Shown piece after piece: positions 1 to 9,071 of a stretch of DNA of 64,000 bases. Under the pieces are notes generated by a model. It was given only the letters and a program-made list of their open reading frames with translations. It did no database searches and was not told where the DNA came from. The DNA comes from Oscillospiraceae bacterium (lineage in GTDB: Bacteria; Bacillota; Clostridia; Saccharofermentanales; Saccharofermentanaceae), in assembly GCA_902788505.1 (NCBI GenBank), contig CADAKH010000010.1, forward strand, positions 62,001-126,000, in the 5' to 3' direction. Made by a program: the position numbers and the translations under genes. Numbering within the stretch: position 1 is the first letter of the stretch; every line of letters starts with the position of its first letter.

Positions 1-1768
1 TCGAAGAAGATTTAGAAACAGTTATCTGAACCGGGGTTGCCGTAACATCACCGTGAGCCATATCCTGATATGAGCCGTTCCATGTTGTCTCGTATATCTC
101 ACACCACCATCCTGATAGAGTCAGCCCCGGGAGCTTGATGCTGCCGGTACGGACACCGTATATATAATCCATATAATCGAGCAGCAGATCTCCAAAAGCC
201 GAGATGCCCGGCCACGTTGTTGTCTCATCGCAGTAATACCAGTCCATCGCATAGTGAGTTACGATGTACATTGATCTCGCATCTTTTACCAGCAGGACTG
301 AGTCGTTGGGATCGTGAGCTTTCCACCAGGCCAGTCCGTATTCGTACAGAGCACCGCCCGGGCCAAAAGCACCAGCCGCCTGTATCATCTTATATTTCTT
401 ACTGTCTGAATCGATATTATCCAGATATGTATAAGACTGGTAATCGACATTATCCGGTGATGCCTTAAAGTCCTCAATACAGAATAGTGCCTTCTCATAG
501 TAGGACTGCTGGTATTTATTCCCCACCGGTTCATCATCGGCATAGTAAAAACTTCTGGACCAGTCACCGGAACTGGCTACCATGTCATACATATTGATAA
601 GATCATCTTTGTGATAGACATATATATTCTCACCGGCGTGAGAAGAATCCGTTGTGAAACAGACATCATCATTCTCAGCCCTGAATACCAGGTGGAAAAG
701 ATTATCAGGCTCACGTTCAAGAGGAGTTGTAATAAGTTCTGATACTCTTCCTGAGATGATCATTCCAAGACCCTTCGCAGCAGCTTCTGATGTCGAACCT
801 GCTTCTGCATAGTAATCTACCGGATCGCCGTAGTTTGAACAGTCGTTTAATATACCGTCCCCGTTAACGGCTCCAATGGTAATTACTCCATTTATGCACG
901 CGGGAATATAGTACGAAGCATCGGTTCCGTTATTGCCTGCCGAAGCGACTACTGTCGCATTTGTGTTTTCGATAAGTGACTTAAACGCATCGTACTTGCC
1001 GCAGTCTCTTATGGACACAGCCATTAAGATATAGTCGGCGCCCATCTGTTCTGCCATTTGAACGGCTGCGTATACATCCGACATATATCCCTGTCCGTCA
1101 TCTCCAATTGCTTTTATGGAGATGATATAAGCATCGGAAGTCTCTTCAAGAATTATAGAAGACATGGCTGTTCCGTGTCCGTTATGGTCATCAAGGTCGT
1201 CTCCTATCACCGAATACTTCTCGTTAGCGATATCTGAACCTGTATCAATGACTGCAACCTTAACTGATGCATCAGGATTTATATTCGAATGCATTATGCC
1301 CCTATCCGGTATTCCGCAGATTCCAAGCGTTCCGTCTATTGCATATTCATAACCGCAATCGTAAAGCATGCTGACTGTATCAGAAAGCTCGTCATGGGAA
1401 TCAAAGCACAGGATATATGTACCGTCATAATAAACACCGGCTGAAGCACCTATATCTTCAAGTCCTTCTTCTGAATCAACTATGACTCTTTCCGTATCTG
1501 GCAAAGCCGAAACAAGACGAAAATACTCATCAGGACTTTCGGCGAATATGATGTTCGCGTCATCAGTCATTACCTCATCAGAATGATGTTCTCCTGTCTC
1601 ATTCTGATCCTGCGCATCTTCGGTTAAAACTTCAGGCAGCGCTTCCTCTGTAACAGGCTCTGTAACTTCCACAGTCTCATCGGCCGAAACTGTCAAAGCT
1701 GCATGAAGTGAACTCACAGTCACGAGAAAAGCAAGCGTACCTGCGAATAGTTGTTTTCTCCGTATCAT
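1..1768 (-). CDS. Secreted subtilisin-like serine protease (S8), 3' end outside window
   Basis: This exported peptidase is cut by the left edge; 589 codons are visible. The ATG at 1768 follows an AAAGGA ribosome site and opens a signal peptide (MIRRKQLFAG then a hydrophobic stretch and an SADE cleavage area). After an acidic pro-region the S8 triad can be read: Asp in VAVIDTGS, His in HNGHGTAM, oxyanion Asn in AGNNGTDAS, and Ser in GSTSEAAAKG (codon at 788-790), a diverged form of the usual GTSxAxP. About 260 further residues after the Ser are unassigned and rich in Tyr, Trp and Asp. A terminator-like hairpin lies just upstream, so its own promoter is unclear. The protease fold is secure; the substrate is unknown. 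Confidence 0.88.
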   Translation of the reverse strand, partial: MIRRKQLFAGTLAFLVTVSSLHAALTVSADETVEVTEPVTEEALPEVLTEDAQDQNETGEHHSDEVMTDDANIIFAESPDEYFRLVSALPDTERVIVDSEEGLEDIGASAGVYYDGTYILCFDSHDELSDTVSMLYDCGYEYAIDGTLGICGIPDRGIMHSNINPDASVKVAVIDTGSDIANEKYSVIGDDLDDHNGHGTAMSSIILEETSDAYIISIKAIGDDGQGYMSDVYAAVQMAEQMGADYILMAVSIRDCGKYDAFKSLIENTNATVVASAGNNGTDASYYIPACINGVITIGAVNGDGILNDCSNYGDPVDYYAEAGSTSEAAAKGLGMIISGRVSELITTPLEREPDNLFHLVFRAENDDVCFTTDSSHAGENIYVYHKDDLINMYDMVASSGDWSRSFYYADDEPVGNKYQQSYYEKALFCIEDFKASPDNVDYQSYTYLDNIDSDSKKYKMIQAAGAFGPGGALYEYGLAWWKAHDPNDSVLLVKDARSMYIVTHYAMDWYYCDETTTWPGISAFGDLLLDYMDYIYGVRTGSIKLPGLTLSGWWCEIYETTWNGSYQDMAHGDVTATPVQITVSKSSS

Positions 1769-1793
1769 ATGTTTTCCTTTCTTTTAGACCAAT

Positions 1794-1824
1794 AAAAAAG
1801 CAGCCCCATAAGGACTGCTTTTTA
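1794..1824 (-). terminator. Rho-independent terminator after the DUF5688 gene
   Basis: Read leftward, the stem AGCAGTCC pairs with GGGCTGCT around a TTAT loop and is followed by a run of T. It ends the DUF5688 transcript and lies only about 25 bases before the start of the subtilase gene. Confidence 0.85.
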
Positions 1825-1844
1825 GCCGGTCAGAATTATATTGT

Positions 1845-2807
1845 TCATGAAGCATCATCCATCTGCCCTTCAACAAGGTTTATCGACCCGTCGATTATGC
1901 TGTAGCGGTAAACACTGTCGGAAAGCCTGTCTGATACTCTCACATGTTCGGAATTTGTCTCTTTTACGAGCCTTACGAGCTTGTCGCTTTCCTTGAATGT
2001 TTCAGTCGAAAGCACGACCAGGTCGTGAACGGAAGACGGCAGTATGTAGCAGTCAGTTCCGATCATCTTTACGACTTTGCCAATGACATCAGAATAGATG
2101 AGAGCGTTGGCACCGAAGAACTCGTATTCGTTGCTCACAACATATACGCGGTCCTTATCAGGTACGGAATCAATGTCAGGGAAAGACTCTTCGATCTCTT
2201 TATCGTCAGCGCCCCACTTGCGCATCATGCGTCCCATTGTCTCCTCGATCCGCTCGCTCTTAAACGGGAAGAGCCTTTTCGTATTCTTTTTCGCAAGATC
2301 ATAGAGAAGTTTCTCGGACATATCTTCGACATCAGCGATGTCCTGAGTGATAAGAAAACCTGAGACACCGCTGTCATCTATACTTACGATCACTCTGTAT
2401 ACGATAGTAAGATCCATGAAATCCCTGTGAGGACAAAGACTGATCATCTCCTGATTCTCATTGGTATTTACTACCTGAAATACGATCTTGTCTTTGAGTG
2501 CGGCAAGATCCAGGTTCAAAACGTTCTCCGGCAGATACTTCATCGACTCCTCAAGATATACGGCCTGATTAGCCATTACTCTCTCGAAAGAATCGCATTC
2601 CTTATACTGCTCATACATCCTCTCCATATAGAATGTCGGGCTGCAGTAAGATCCCTTGTGGCCTTTGGGCTTGATGACTACGCCCGTAAGGACCGTATTG
2701 ACCTTGGGGACTTTCCTGAGCTCGATCTCACAGCCGGAATATCTCTCGGGCATGTAGTCCAAAAACTCTTTCAAAACTCTCTTCTTGAAACCTTCGTAAC
2801 TTAACAT
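1845..2807 (-). CDS. DUF5688 family protein
   Basis: A soluble 320-residue protein with no signal peptide or membrane segment. Its N-terminus (MLSYEGFKKRVLKEFLDYMP) and the FFGANALIYSDV segment near residue 230 match DUF5688, a family common in gut Clostridia and of unknown function. The ATG at 2807 has a strong GGAGG ribosome site eight bases upstream. It is a single-gene unit lying between the terminator of the def-thiN operon and its own terminator at 1794-1824. The family call comes from recalled family features; no activity can be inferred. Confidence 0.75.
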   Translation of the reverse strand: MLSYEGFKKRVLKEFLDYMPERYSGCEIELRKVPKVNTVLTGVVIKPKGHKGSYCSPTFYMERMYEQYKECDSFERVMANQAVYLEESMKYLPENVLNLDLAALKDKIVFQVVNTNENQEMISLCPHRDFMDLTIVYRVIVSIDDSGVSGFLITQDIADVEDMSEKLLYDLAKKNTKRLFPFKSERIEETMGRMMRKWGADDKEIEESFPDIDSVPDKDRVYVVSNEYEFFGANALIYSDVIGKVVKMIGTDCYILPSSVHDLVVLSTETFKESDKLVRLVKETNSEHVRVSDRLSDSVYRYSIIDGSINLVEGQMDDAS

Positions 2808-2839
2808 GTTCTGATCCTCCGTATAGAAAAATTAGGCAA

Positions 2840-2868
2840 TAAAAAAACGCACCCCGGAGGATGCGTTT
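2840..2868 (-). terminator. Terminator of the def-thiN operon
   Basis: On the minus strand ACGCATCC pairs with GGGTGCGT around a short loop and is followed by seven T. It sits about 70 bases after the thiN stop codon. Confidence 0.88.
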
Positions 2869-2935
2869 ATATGCACTATAAGTTTACAAGGGTTAAGAGT
2901 CTCATTCAATAGCTCAAAGTCTCAATTTTGGCACC

Positions 2936-3604
2936 CTAATCTGCAATTGTTGCGATCACCAAAAGCCGTCCGGCCTTTATTTCAACGGCAATCCGGGCAT
3001 TTTCATCAACGGGATGATTCGAAAATGAAAAAGAGGATCCTGCGGTCAGATCTGCATTATCCAAAGCATAGTAAAGACCTTTTGTCGTTACACCTTTTAC
3101 CTCTTCGCCAAAATTCCACGGAACAAGTGATACTGCAACCGGCTTTTTCAAAGGCTTAAGGTCTATCTTCACACTGTCTTCTCCAAACAACGGATAACAA
3201 TATGTTATGCCGTCAGTCATGACTATCTTCCTGCCTTTACTTCTTAAGTTCAGGATGAGCTGATAGTTTGCAAGCGTATGGTCGGGTCTTCCCGAAAAAG
3301 GAGTAACAAGGAATATCTCGCCGTCTTCTGCTTTTCCCAAAGCGATCTCAGTATCGGTCCAGTCCTTTTCGACGGGATAAGTCTCAACAAAGACATCATT
3401 GAATTTTATGAATTCAAGACCTTTGTCACTTATCGAATCCATATCGCCGACTACAAGATCAGGAACGATGTTATGTCTTGCAAGGATATCACAGCCGCCG
3501 TCACAGGCGATAAGAACTTTATCCTCCGTTTCTTCTGATAATGACCTGATCAAGTCTGCCGCATCATCCGGCAGAGGACCGCCGGTTACGATAATGTACC
3601 GCAT
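2936..3604 (-). CDS. thiN: Thiamine pyrophosphokinase
   Basis: This enzyme transfers pyrophosphate from ATP to thiamine, giving the cofactor thiamine diphosphate. The 222-residue protein shows the family's acidic signatures: ACDGGCDIL near residue 34, DLVVGDMDSI near 49, and KDWTDTEIAL near 80, followed by TPFSGRPDHTLANY. The C-terminal half carries the small beta-sandwich thiamine-binding domain (TKGLYYALDNADL). It is the last gene of the def operon. Its ATG lies 19 bases inside rpe and has no strong ribosome site, so translation is probably coupled to rpe. Confidence 0.93.
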   Translation of the reverse strand: MRYIIVTGGPLPDDAADLIRSLSEETEDKVLIACDGGCDILARHNIVPDLVVGDMDSISDKGLEFIKFNDVFVETYPVEKDWTDTEIALGKAEDGEIFLVTPFSGRPDHTLANYQLILNLRSKGRKIVMTDGITYCYPLFGEDSVKIDLKPLKKPVAVSLVPWNFGEEVKGVTTKGLYYALDNADLTAGSSFSFSNHPVDENARIAVEIKAGRLLVIATIAD

Positions 3605-4248
3605 CTTTTGAGTTCGTCTATGGCTTTAGAAGGATCTTCGGCATGGAAAACGCTGCTTCCTGCAACAAAGAGCCTTGCACCGCATTCGCAGATGTGTCTG
3701 ATATTGTCTTCGGTGACACCGCCGTCAACGGCGATAACCGTATCCGAATCCTGTTCGTCTATGGCTTTCCTTAAAGCTCTTAATCTGTCATCGGACATAT
3801 CAAGATATCCCTGTCCGCCAAAACCGGGATAAACGGTCATGACGAGGATGATGTCAACTTTGCCTATGAACGGGAAAACCTTCTCGACAGGTGTATCGGG
3901 ATGGATTGCTATGCCGGCACTTTTACCAAGTGCCTTGATGGAATCGATAAGTCCAAAAGGATCGTCCGTGCATTCAACGTGGAAAGTGATGTTGTCGGAA
4001 CCCGCATCAGCAAAATCCTTAATGTATTTCTCGGGATTTGTGATCATGAGATGCGTAAAAAACTTCATGTCCGTATATTTGCGGATCGACTGGATAACAG
4101 GAATACCGAATGAGATATTGTTAACATAATGACCGTCCATAACGTCGATATGAAGATAATCGGCATTACTTTCTATTGCCTTGATATCTCTCATAAGATA
4201 GCCGAAATCAGCGGCCAGAATGGAAGGTGCTATCCCAATATCTTTCAT
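3586..4248 (-). CDS. rpe: Ribulose-phosphate 3-epimerase
   Basis: This enzyme interconverts ribulose 5-phosphate and xylulose 5-phosphate in the pentose phosphate pathway. The 220-residue TIM-barrel protein has the expected IAPSILAADFGYL start, the metal ligands in HIDVMDGHYV and FHVE, MTVYPGFGGQGY, and the phosphate-binding IAVDGGVTEDN and FVAGSSVF loops. Its ATG overlaps the rsgA stop by four bases (ATGA). Rpe next to rsgA and thiN is the usual order in Clostridia. Confidence 0.97.
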   Translation of the reverse strand: MKDIGIAPSILAADFGYLMRDIKAIESNADYLHIDVMDGHYVNNISFGIPVIQSIRKYTDMKFFTHLMITNPEKYIKDFADAGSDNITFHVECTDDPFGLIDSIKALGKSAGIAIHPDTPVEKVFPFIGKVDIILVMTVYPGFGGQGYLDMSDDRLRALRKAIDEQDSDTVIAVDGGVTEDNIRHICECGARLFVAGSSVFHAEDPSKAIDELKRCGTLS

Positions 4249-5171
4249 AGCTTTCTCCTGTGCTTGTAGTTATTCCTATTATCGTAAAGCTCTGTGTAAA
4301 AGCTTGTATATCTCTCATAGCGGCCCTGATCCAGAAGACCATCTGCAAGGGCATTCCTGACGACGCATCCGTCTTCCTTGCGGTGTGAGCAGTCGTCGAA
4401 CCTGCAGCCTGTTGCGATCGCCGTGATCTCAGGAAATCCGTATAACACATCCCGGTAATCGACACCCTGATCTTCCAGGGAAAGCGAAGTGAATCCGGGC
4501 GTATCGCAGATAAAACCTTCAAAGAACTCGTGAAGTTCGACATGCCTTGTCGTATGTCTGCCGCGCTTTATCTTGGCGCTGACTTCACCTGTCTCCATCA
4601 GGTCAAACCCGAGCAGCGAATTGCAGAGAGTGCTTTTCCCGACACCGGAAGGACCTGCAAAAGCGGCAATTCCATCACCTATTATATCCCTAAGATCACT
4701 TTTGGTAAGAGGCTTTTGAGGTGAAGAAACCCGAACTTCATATCCTGCCTTAGTATAAACTGAACAAAGCTTTTCGGAGTCGTCTTCATTAAGATCGCTC
4801 TTGGTGAAGATAATGACCGGCCTGATGTTCCTTAAAGAACAGACAAGGAGCATCTTATCCAGAAGCGTAAGATCCGGCGCGGGATCCGTCACGGAAAATG
4901 TAAGCAGCATAAAAGAAAGATTTGCAACCGGAGGACGCGCGATAAAGCTCGTCCTTTCCTCGATATTAGTGATGACATATTCGACATCAGGATCTCCCGA
5001 AGGCATTATAGTTACCCTGTCACCTATTGCAGGCTTGATACCTTTGAGCCTGAACTGGCCTCTTGCCGCACACTGCACATAATTAAGAGTGCCTTCATTA
5101 GAGAAGCGGACGGTATAGATCCCGCCCACTCCTTTAGTTATTACGCCATTAAAAGTCTCTGTCTCTGCCAT
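4245..5171 (-). CDS. rsgA: Ribosome small-subunit-dependent GTPase RsgA
   Basis: A late 30S assembly GTPase (also called YjeQ or EngC). It shows an N-terminal OB fold, then a circularly permuted GTPase domain with the G4-like FTKSDL, the P-loop GPSGVGKST and the G3 region DTPGF, and a C-terminal zinc site made by CRFDDCSH and the following Cys. I chose the ATG at 5171 (308 residues). A TTG at 5180, directly after the prkC stop, would add three residues; neither start has a clear ribosome site, so coupling to prkC is likely. Confidence 0.95.
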   Translation of the reverse strand: MAETETFNGVITKGVGGIYTVRFSNEGTLNYVQCAARGQFRLKGIKPAIGDRVTIMPSGDPDVEYVITNIEERTSFIARPPVANLSFMLLTFSVTDPAPDLTLLDKMLLVCSLRNIRPVIIFTKSDLNEDDSEKLCSVYTKAGYEVRVSSPQKPLTKSDLRDIIGDGIAAFAGPSGVGKSTLCNSLLGFDLMETGEVSAKIKRGRHTTRHVELHEFFEGFICDTPGFTSLSLEDQGVDYRDVLYGFPEITAIATGCRFDDCSHRKEDGCVVRNALADGLLDQGRYERYTSFYTELYDNRNNYKHRRKL

Positions 5172-5180
5172 CTTTATCAA

Positions 5181-7280
5181 TTAACCCGGCTGATTCGGAT
5201 CGCCCTGATCCGGCGGCGGAGGTGCTTCCGTCGGTGTAGGTACAGGTGTATCCGTCGGCGGAGGAGGTTCCGGTGTAGGAGTCGGCATCGGCGTGCTCGT
5301 CGGGAGCGGCGAGAATACAGCCGTAAATGTCGTCGATTCCTTAACTACAAATGTGTATGTGGTTGATACGGCAAGTGTGTTTCCGTACTGATCCTGCCAG
5401 CAGTCAAACTTGAATCCTGTTGCAGGTGTAGCTGTAAGCGTTACCTGGGTATTGAGTTCATACTGACCGCCGCCAGTTACGGTACCGCCTGTTCCGCTTC
5501 CACTGATAAGGACTTTTACTTCCGCCTGCGGTGGTGTAGGTGTAGGCGTTCCGCCGTTCTGATAGTCTTCATATGTTCCGACATAGAGTTTGACTGTGGA
5601 CTTTCTTGCAACAGTCGTACCGGAAATAGGATTTGTCAGTATTACGATCTGCTGTTCCTCAGGAAGTGCCAGTACTTCAGGTGAGCCTTCGACTACATAG
5701 TTGAGGCTGCTCTCTGAAAGTGACTCGACTGCTTCGGATACGCTCTTGCCTACCACGTCAGGAACAACGCTTGATGTAGGCTCTGTAGCGTAGATGATGA
5801 TGATCGTATCGCCTCTTAACACCTGTGTATTTGCTTCAGGTTCGGTCCTGATAACAAGACCCGGCTCAACATCATCCGAAGGCTCAGGTCTGAGCGAGAA
5901 CTTGAGACCGAGATTCTGCAAAGACTTGTAGCAGTTCTCATAATTTGTATTCGCATAATCCTGCAGGATGATCGATTCATCTGCTGCAGATACTGTGATG
6001 ACAAGATTGCTGAGCTTGCTCGTTGTTGAGATGACCATGCCCTCCTGGATATTCTGGGCAATAACGATGCCGGGTTCGTAAGCATCTGTTACACGGTACT
6101 CAACGGAATAGAATACCTGTGCATTATCAAGTTTCTTGATTACCTCATCCGCAGTAAGGCCGACATAATTCTCGACCGTGTAATCGGTATTCTCCTCGAT
6201 CTGAGTAGCATTGCCGACGGCTCTTACAACAAGGATCCCGATACCTACGAGAACACCGACGATAACAACGATTATGAGAGCTAAAAGAATATTGTCCCTG
6301 AATCTTGAGATACGTCTGGATTCGGCGCTCTTCTCGATCTCAGTGATCTTCTCGTATTCAGGATCCTGTCTGAAAGAGATATTGGTATCCGTGCTCGTGG
6401 TCTTTTCGGGCACGTTGGTGATAACACCGTAAACACCGTTAGGATCGACAAGGAGTGAATCAAGCTCTGTTACGAGCTGACGCATTGTCTGATAACGTCT
6501 CTCGGGTGATTTCTGCATGCACTTGGCGATGATGGAATCAAGACCTTTCGGGATTCCCTGCATAAGTGATGAAGGAACCGGAGGTGTCTCCTGAAGGTGC
6601 TTGACTGCGATAGCAACATTGGAATCGCCATCGAAAGGAAGTCTTCCCGTTACCATCTCGAAAAGGGATACACCGAGCGAATAAACATCAGACTGGGGAC
6701 CGACATTGCCGCCCCTTGCCTGCTCTGGTGAAAAATAATGAACAGAGCCCATCTGGACACCGGTCATTGTAATCGTCGTTGTTGATGCCGCTCTTGCGAT
6801 ACCGAAGTCTGTGATCTTTGCGACACGGTCACGTGAGATAAGGATATTCTGCGGCTTGATGTCTCTGTGGACAATACCGTTCTGGTGGGCGTAATCCAAA
6901 GCAAGACCGATCTGGATTACTATCGGCACTGCATTTCGCCAGTCCAGATGACCATTCTGGTTGATGAGATCCTTAACGGTGATACCTTCGATATATTCCT
7001 GAACGATATATCTGAAATTGCCTTCATGGCCTACACCATAGACCTTAACGATATTAGCGTGATTAAGCGACGCAACGGACTTTGCTTCCGCATCGAATCT
7101 TCTGATGAATTCCTCGTCTGATGAGAATTCAGGCTTCAAGATCTTTATGGCGACATTAACACCCGTGTTCATATCGATTCCGAGATATACGTTAGCCATA
7201 CCGCCTGAGCCTATAAGCTTGACGATCCTGTACTTATTCGCAAATATCATGCCCTCAGGGCCGTGAACCTGATTTGCCAT
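5181..7280 (-). CDS. prkC: PASTA-domain Ser/Thr protein kinase with an added InlB-type repeat domain
   Basis: A membrane kinase that in Firmicutes senses muropeptides or lipid II and phosphorylates cell-wall, translation and division proteins. The kinase domain (residues 18-275) is complete: IGSGGMANVY loop, Lys46, HRDIKPQN at 138-145, DFG at 158-160. One transmembrane helix lies at 331-352, then three PASTA repeats at about 366-432, 433-500 and 501-570. Unusually, a Thr/Pro linker leads to a divergent InlB B-repeat-like domain (about 587-657, with GTGGTVTGGGQYELNTQ) and a Pro/Thr tail. At 699 residues it is somewhat longer than a typical three-PASTA kinase. It follows its phosphatase gene stp by eight bases. 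Confidence 0.95.
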   Translation of the reverse strand: MANQVHGPEGMIFANKYRIVKLIGSGGMANVYLGIDMNTGVNVAIKILKPEFSSDEEFIRRFDAEAKSVASLNHANIVKVYGVGHEGNFRYIVQEYIEGITVKDLINQNGHLDWRNAVPIVIQIGLALDYAHQNGIVHRDIKPQNILISRDRVAKITDFGIARAASTTTITMTGVQMGSVHYFSPEQARGGNVGPQSDVYSLGVSLFEMVTGRLPFDGDSNVAIAVKHLQETPPVPSSLMQGIPKGLDSIIAKCMQKSPERRYQTMRQLVTELDSLLVDPNGVYGVITNVPEKTTSTDTNISFRQDPEYEKITEIEKSAESRRISRFRDNILLALIIVVIVGVLVGIGILVVRAVGNATQIEENTDYTVENYVGLTADEVIKKLDNAQVFYSVEYRVTDAYEPGIVIAQNIQEGMVISTTSKLSNLVITVSAADESIILQDYANTNYENCYKSLQNLGLKFSLRPEPSDDVEPGLVIRTEPEANTQVLRGDTIIIIYATEPTSSVVPDVVGKSVSEAVESLSESSLNYVVEGSPEVLALPEEQQIVILTNPISGTTVARKSTVKLYVGTYEDYQNGGTPTPTPPQAEVKVLISGSGTGGTVTGGGQYELNTQVTLTATPATGFKFDCWQDQYGNTLAVSTTYTFVVKESTTFTAVFSPLPTSTPMPTPTPEPPPPTDTPVPTPTEAPPPPDQGDPNQPG

Positions 7281-7288
7281 AATTCCCC

Positions 7289-8035
7289 CTATAGTTCGGC
7301 TGCGGGCTCTGCCCTGCCGACGGTTACCGTAATATTGTCACTGCTCTTTCCTTCAAGAGCCTGCTTTATCAGTTTGACGCAAATACCTTCAAGGTTATTG
7401 CGTTCAGCGGCGCATGACCTGAACTGCTCATTGCTCATGAAGGAATATAGTCCGTCAGAGCAAAGAAAGACAAGATCGCCGTAACTTATATTATAACTGT
7501 AAATATCAGGATTAAGATACTGATTCTCTCCTAATACCTTGAACAGCCTCGACCTTCCCGGATGACGCTTGGCCTGATCTTCTGTCAGAAGCCCCTGTTT
7601 TACAAGTTTTCCGGCTTCATTGTGATCCTCGGTGAGCTTGATGAGCTCAGATCCGTGAAGCATATAGCCTCTCGTATCACCGATATGCGCTATCGTAAGC
7701 TCGGTGCCTTTAAGGAGTGCAACGGTAAGTGTCGTGCACATACCCATGCGCTCCCTGTGTTCCAGACAGTCATGCAGGATCCTGATATTGGCCTTATTGA
7801 AGACCGTCTTGAGATATGTGGGCAGAGCTTCCCTGTCCTTAACAAAAGGAAGGCTGTCCTTAAATTCCTCCATACAGGATTCGACAGCGATCCGGCTTGC
7901 GATCTCGCCGCAGGCCTCTCCGCCGACACCGTCAGCAACAGCCATGCAAAGGCAGTTACCGACCATCTGGTAAGCGAAGCTGTCTTCATTCATGTCCCTG
8001 ACAGGACCTTTGTCACTCATTCCGAATGCAGTCAT
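7289..8035 (-). CDS. stp: PP2C-family Ser/Thr phosphatase (PrkC partner)
   Basis: This metal-dependent phosphatase removes phosphate from the PrkC kinase and its substrates. In 248 residues it carries the canonical Mg/Mn-binding motifs: RDMNEDSF, VADGVGG, HIGDTRGY, LCSDGLYSFM and SSDNITV. It has no membrane segment. Its ATG overlaps the rlmN stop by four bases, and prkC follows after eight, so kinase and phosphatase are made together. Confidence 0.95.
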   Translation of the reverse strand: MTAFGMSDKGPVRDMNEDSFAYQMVGNCLCMAVADGVGGEACGEIASRIAVESCMEEFKDSLPFVKDREALPTYLKTVFNKANIRILHDCLEHRERMGMCTTLTVALLKGTELTIAHIGDTRGYMLHGSELIKLTEDHNEAGKLVKQGLLTEDQAKRHPGRSRLFKVLGENQYLNPDIYSYNISYGDLVFLCSDGLYSFMSNEQFRSCAAERNNLEGICVKLIKQALEGKSSDNITVTVGRAEPAAEL

Positions 8036-9069
8036 CTTGTACCCTCAATAGTTCCTCTTCTGAGCTGTCCGCAGGCAGCCATAATGTCAGAACCCATCTC
8101 GCGCCTTATAGTTGCATTTATTCCGCCTGATTCAAGAATATCCCTGAACTGCTTTACCTTTGCGGGAGATGCCGACTGAAAAATGGTTCCGGGCACCTTA
8201 TTCATTGCAATGAGATTTACGTGATAAAGACCGCCCTTTAAGAGCTTTACAAGTTCTGATGCGCACTGAGGCGTATCGTTGACTCCGGCCAAAAGGCTGT
8301 ATTCAAAAGTTATTCTTCTGTTCGTTGCCTTTGTGTACTCTTTGCAAGCCGTCATAAGCTGCTCAATCGAATATGCCTTTGCAACAGGCATGAGTTTCTT
8401 TCTAAGCTCGTCGTTAGGAGCATGCAGTGACACGGCAAGGTTTACCTGAAGGCCTTCTTTTGTAAACTCTTCTATCTTCGGCACGAGTCCGCATGTCGAG
8501 AGCGTGATATGTCTTGCGCCCAAATTAAGGCCGTCGGGATCGTTTGCAAGCTTAATGAAGCGCATTACGTTCTCATAGTTATCGAAAGGCTCGCCAATTC
8601 CCATTATTACTACACTGTGGACTCTCTCACCCAGTTCCTTCTGTGTAACGGAAACCTGTGCAAGAAGCTCTCCTGCTAAGAGATTTCTGCCAAAATCTAT
8701 CTTTGCAGATGCGCAGAAAGCACAACCCATCCGGCATCCCGCCTGTGAAGAAATGCAAACTGAAATACCTGTCTTATATCTCATTGCAACTGTCTCAATG
8801 ATGTTGCCGTCATAGAGCTTATATACGAATTTCTCGGTGCCATCGAGTTTGGATACAAGGTGCTCCATCATCTCGAACCCACCGAAAATAAAGTCTTCTT
8901 CAAGCATTGCCCTTACATTTTTGGGGACATTAGTCATGTCATCAGTGTTTACACAGCCCGATGAGAGCCAGCCGTAAATCTGGGAAGCGCGGTATTTGGG
9001 CACTTCTCTTTTCGCGCACCACTCGGTAAGGTCATTAAGATTCAAATCAAGACAGAACTTTTCTTTCAA
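8032..9069 (-). CDS. rlmN: 23S rRNA (adenine2503-C2)-methyltransferase RlmN
   Basis: A radical-SAM enzyme that methylates A2503 of 23S rRNA and also A37 of some tRNAs. The [4Fe-4S] motif CRMGCAFC is present, as are the acceptor Cys in MAACGQL near the C-terminus and the MGIGEPFDN motif. I place the start at the TTG at 9069, two bases after the rsmB stop and preceded by AAAGGAAG, which gives 345 residues, the family norm. The longer reading from 9123 overlaps rsmB by about 50 bases and adds residues the family lacks. Confidence 0.94.
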   Translation of the reverse strand: MKEKFCLDLNLNDLTEWCAKREVPKYRASQIYGWLSSGCVNTDDMTNVPKNVRAMLEEDFIFGGFEMMEHLVSKLDGTEKFVYKLYDGNIIETVAMRYKTGISVCISSQAGCRMGCAFCASAKIDFGRNLLAGELLAQVSVTQKELGERVHSVVIMGIGEPFDNYENVMRFIKLANDPDGLNLGARHITLSTCGLVPKIEEFTKEGLQVNLAVSLHAPNDELRKKLMPVAKAYSIEQLMTACKEYTKATNRRITFEYSLLAGVNDTPQCASELVKLLKGGLYHVNLIAMNKVPGTIFQSASPAKVKQFRDILESGGINATIRREMGSDIMAACGQLRRGTIEGTR

Positions 9070-9071
9070 GA

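Noticed and set aside
2936-3604. TPP riboswitch for thiN
   Set aside because: thiN overlaps rpe and sits inside a long operon; no leader space exists for a riboswitch.
7562-8179. Rightward 205-codon ORF
   Set aside because: It lies antisense to stp and the end of rlmN, has no ribosome site or recognisable domain, and reflects codon bias of the real genes.
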